Of a stretch of DNA of 64,000 nt, positions 61,641-64,000 are shown one piece after another. This DNA comes from Roseobacter sp. MED193. Lineage in GTDB: Bacteria > Pseudomonadota > Alphaproteobacteria > Rhodobacterales > Rhodobacteraceae. The DNA lies in contig NZ_CH902583.1 in the NCBI RefSeq assembly GCF_000152965.1, positions 803,343-867,342 of the forward strand, read 5' to 3'. A model generated the notes under the pieces. The model was not told the origin of the DNA and made no database searches. It saw nothing but the letters and a program-made list of their open reading frames with translations. The number at the start of each line of letters is the position of its first letter. Position 1 is the first letter of the stretch. The translations under genes and the position numbers were made by a program.

Positions 61641-63224
61641 ATGACAAAATTTACCGATCTAAACCTGAATGCAAAGGTCCTCAAAGCTATTGCTGAGGCC
61701 GGCTATGAATCCCCGACACCTATTCAGGCAGGCGCTATTCCGCCCGCACTTGAGGGTCGTGATGTTTTGGGCATTGCCCAAACCGGCACTGGGAAAACGG
61801 CCTCCTTTACTTTGCCAATGATCACCTTACTGGCCCGTGGCCGCGCCCGTGCCCGTATGCCGCGCAGCCTGGTTCTGTGCCCCACCCGCGAACTTGCCGC
61901 GCAGGTAGCAGAGAACTTTGACACTTATACCAAGCACTTGAAGCTCACCAAAGCCCTGCTGATCGGTGGCGTTAGCTTTAAGGAACAAGACCAGTTGATC
62001 GACAAAGGCGTCGATGTTCTGATTGCGACCCCAGGCCGTCTACTGGACCATTTCGAGCGCGGGAAACTCCTGCTGACAGGTGTTCAGATCATGGTCGTGG
62101 ATGAGGCCGACCGGATGCTCGACATGGGTTTTATCCCGGATATCGAGCGGATCTTTTCGCTCACGCCCTTCACGCGCCAAACGCTATTCTTTTCTGCCAC
62201 GATGGCGCCTGAGATCGAGCGTATCACCAATACCTTCCTGTCCGCACCGGAACGAATCGAAGTGGCGCGTCAGGCCAGCGCCTCCGAAACCATCGAGCAG
62301 CATGTGGTTCTGTTCAAAGCCTCCCGCAAAGATCGTGAAGCCAGCGAGAAACGCACCGCCCTGCGCGCTTTGATCAACGCCGAAGGCGAGAAGCTGACAA
62401 ATGGCATTATCTTCTGCAACCGAAAGTCGGATGTGGATATCGTCGCCAAGTCGTTGAAGAAATATGGCTTTGACGCGGCCCCTATCCATGGAGATCTGGA
62501 CCAGAGCCAGCGGACCAAAACCCTGGATGGCTTCCGTGAAGGCAAACTGCGTATCCTGGTGGCCTCTGATGTGGCTGCCCGTGGATTGGATGTGCCCAGC
62601 GTAAGCCATGTGTTCAACTTTGACGTGCCCGGCCACCCTGAGGACTACGTGCACCGGATTGGCCGCACAGGACGTGCAGGTCGTGAAGGCAAGGCAATCA
62701 CCATCTGCTCTGGCCGGGACGAAAAAGCGCTTGCCGCCGTTGAAAGCCTTTTACAAAAGGAAATCAACCGGTTGGAGAACCCGGTTAAGAAAGCAGAGCC
62801 CGCCAAGCGCAGCTCCGCCAAGAAACCGTCCGACCAGGATGCCAAACCCACGACTGGCTCAGAGACCGGATCAGGGCGCAAATCCACCCGTAGCAAGACC
62901 TCAACAAAGGCTGTTGAAGCAGAAACAGTCGTCACAGGAACTGAAACGGCCGAGGTCAGCACGCCTGAGGAACAACAGGCCGAAAAGCCCAAATCTGCTG
63001 CGCGCAAGTCGGATAAATCCAAATCCGAAGGGCGCTCGCGCTCGGGCAAAGGATCGAGCAATAGGTCCGAAGATGAGGCTCCCCAATCGGCTTCTGGATC
63101 CAAGGGGAACCGCGGACGCGGTAGCAAACAGGGCGGGCGGCGCGATGATCGCGTCGTTGTCGGCATGGGGGACCATATGCCCAGCTTTATCGCCCTCTCC
63201 TTTGATGAGCGCCGCGCCGGTTAA
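61641..63224 (+). CDS. DEAD-box RNA helicase, RhlE-like
   Basis: A 527-residue helicase. Motifs in order: Q motif YESPTPIQAGAIP, Walker A AQTGTGKTASF, PTRELA, TPGRLLD, DEAD (MVVDEADRML), SAT (FFSATMAPE), the C-terminal lobe with ARGLDVPSVSHVFNFD and HRIGRTGRAG. The last about 150 residues are basic and low in complexity (Lys/Ser/Arg/Glu), a tail that likely binds RNA. It may aid ribosome assembly or RNA decay; RNase J is 450 bp downstream on the other strand. Confidence 0.92.
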   Translation: MTKFTDLNLNAKVLKAIAEAGYESPTPIQAGAIPPALEGRDVLGIAQTGTGKTASFTLPMITLLARGRARARMPRSLVLCPTRELAAQVAENFDTYTKHLKLTKALLIGGVSFKEQDQLIDKGVDVLIATPGRLLDHFERGKLLLTGVQIMVVDEADRMLDMGFIPDIERIFSLTPFTRQTLFFSATMAPEIERITNTFLSAPERIEVARQASASETIEQHVVLFKASRKDREASEKRTALRALINAEGEKLTNGIIFCNRKSDVDIVAKSLKKYGFDAAPIHGDLDQSQRTKTLDGFREGKLRILVASDVAARGLDVPSVSHVFNFDVPGHPEDYVHRIGRTGRAGREGKAITICSGRDEKALAAVESLLQKEINRLENPVKKAEPAKRSSAKKPSDQDAKPTTGSETGSGRKSTRSKTSTKAVEAETVVTGTETAEVSTPEEQQAEKPKSAARKSDKSKSEGRSRSGKGSSNRSEDEAPQSASGSKGNRGRGSKQGGRRDDRVVVGMGDHMPSFIALSFDERRAG

Positions 63225-63393
63225 CGCGGCCCTACAGATACGGTGAAACGAACGGTCGTCCCCCAGGGGCGGCCGTTTTTGTGAGCAAGGCTTGCACAGG
63301 TGGCATGGCGGCATTGACACTTTGAGCAATGTAATTGGCGGCAAACCTCTCTACATGAGCGTGATCCGACCCATGCCAAAGACCGAGAGTACC

Positions 63394-63567
63394 ATGACCC
63401 AACATCAGCCAGTTATCCTTACCGCCGCAGAAATCCAAGACATCGAGGCCCGCGCCCATGCAATGCGTGCTGCAGCCATGGCTGATGCCCTTCGCGCTCT
63501 GGGTCGCGGCACGGTCAATCTGGTGCTCAAGCTCTCCGCACGGTTTGCTCGTCCACGCACCGCATAA
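63394..63567 (+). CDS. Small Roseobacter protein, RSP_7527-like
   Basis: A 57-residue product from ATG 63394; upstream in-frame ATGs at about 63355 and 63373 are alternatives. The segment VILTAAEIQDIEARAHAMRA is a small conserved helix in Rhodobacteraceae, as I recall under the label RSP_7527 family. Function unknown; the amphipathic helical sequence suggests membrane or protein contact. Confidence 0.6.
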   Translation: MTQHQPVILTAAEIQDIEARAHAMRAAAMADALRALGRGTVNLVLKLSARFARPRTA

Positions 63568-63625
63568 ACACCAAGTCTAAGACCCATAGAAATGCCCCCC
63601 GTGACTATTTTTGTCACCACTCACG

Positions 63626-63662
63626 AAAAACGCCTCGGCAGATCCTGCCGAGGCGTTTTTTT
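63626..63662. terminator. Bidirectional terminator
   Basis: CGCCTCGGCAG/CTGCCGAGGCG is a perfect 11-bp stem with an ATC loop, flanked by A- and T-runs on both sides. It ends the small gene and RNase J, which converge. Confidence 0.93.
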
Positions 63663-63680
63663 AGTCATATCGATAGGGTC

Positions 63681-64000
63681 TTAGCGCATGCGGCTGATCA
63701 CAACCGTAACCTCAGGCTTTTTACCAATCTCATTCTGACAGGATTGACGTGCTATCCGACGCAGTTCGCCCTCCAGTTTGTCATCATCCTTCAACGTTTT
63801 GGCACCAGCGCGCATCAGGAACTGGTTCAGATCCTCTTCCAGCACCTCAGTCAGCGCTGCGTTGGATGAGCCATTGTCGGTCAACCCCTTGATGTCACAC
63901 CAGGGCTCACCCAGAGGTTCGTCCTCCTCGTCCAGGATCAGCGTCACAACCAGATGGCCGTTCAACGCCATGCGGATACGGTCGCGGATAACGCCATCCA
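63681..64000 (-). CDS. rnj: Ribonuclease J, C-terminal part (runs off the right edge)
   Basis: The last about 106 residues of RNase J. The segment GVIRDRIRMALNGHLVVTLI with the following DEEDEPLGEPWCDIKG and the C-terminus RRIARQSCQNEIGKKPEVTV are those of alphaproteobacterial RNase J. The metallo-beta-lactamase and beta-CASP core is outside the window. The enzyme acts in rRNA processing and mRNA decay. Confidence 0.85.
   Translation of the reverse strand, partial: DGVIRDRIRMALNGHLVVTLILDEEDEPLGEPWCDIKGLTDNGSSNAALTEVLEEDLNQFLMRAGAKTLKDDDKLEGELRRIARQSCQNEIGKKPEVTVVISRMR

Noticed and set aside
1-64000. CRISPR arrays, prophage, insertion sequences, tRNA or rRNA genes
   Set aside because: No regularly spaced direct repeats, transposase or integrase frames, tRNA cloverleaf with CCA end or rRNA signature was seen while reading the gaps.

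Overview
The window is a stretch of bacterial chromosome from a marine alphaproteobacterium, most likely a Roseobacter-clade member of the Rhodobacteraceae. The evidence is G+C-rich codon use, the cobA/DUF2849/cysI/cysH/DUF934/fpr sulfur operon, a form II cox cluster in S-L-M order, surE-pcm-nlpD followed by DUF815 and tatABC, two Hint-domain proteins, an infC gene with no AUG/GUG/UUG start, and RNase J. I see no rRNA, tRNA, CRISPR array, prophage or insertion sequence. Both ends cut genes: a DctB-type sensor kinase on the left and RNase J on the right. Family names rest on recognition of the sequences and motifs; no database search was possible.

Layout. 1-8 kb: partial DctB-like kinase, an orphan cytochrome P450, an Lrp-type regulator and the divergent assimilatory sulfate/sulfite reduction operon. 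8-10 kb: an Ala/Glu-rich anchored protein and infC. 10-20 kb, mostly minus strand: a molybdenum hydroxylase cluster (coxSLM, XdhC and MoeA-like maturation proteins, CoxD/CoxE ATPase and VWA pair), interrupted by a YeeE/YedE sulfur-import pair with two sulfide-regulator-like operators. 20-26 kb: a tightly packed plus-strand operon of related family-2 glycosyltransferases, a sulfotransferase, a sulfotransferase-like/glycosyltransferase fusion broken by a frameshift, and an FkbM methyltransferase. 26-31 kb: an unknown conserved protein, pyrC, pyrE, dnaB.

31-36 kb: an (R)-amine-transaminase-like gene in A+T-richer DNA, then alr-mlaE-mlaF and an A+T-rich HEPN-like gene that begins on a perfect 18-bp inverted repeat. 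36-45 kb: pqiA, radA, cvpA, a Hint protein behind a CtrA/DnaA-type control region, purF, DUF2199, a PilP-like protein and an SDR. 44-50 kb: surE-pcm-nlpD, facing DUF815 and tatABC. 50-57 kb: a small ABM-fold protein with its WYL regulator, an orphan ABC ATPase, arsM, an AlkC-like HEAT protein, an SDR with an altered active site, a second Hint protein and a CBS-GGDEF cyclase. 57-64 kb: prfC, an unknown gene coupled to a fourth glycosyltransferase, a DEAD-box helicase and RNase J.

Themes. Sulfur recurs: sulfate reduction, sulfur import, and sulfotransferases that would draw on PAPS. Four copies of an intergenic repeat (a TTTCC..AAATATTCC box followed by a G+C hairpin) lie between genes. The least explained parts are the glycosyltransferase/sulfotransferase operon, the HEPN-like gene with its hairpin, and the Hint gene with cell-cycle-type control sites.
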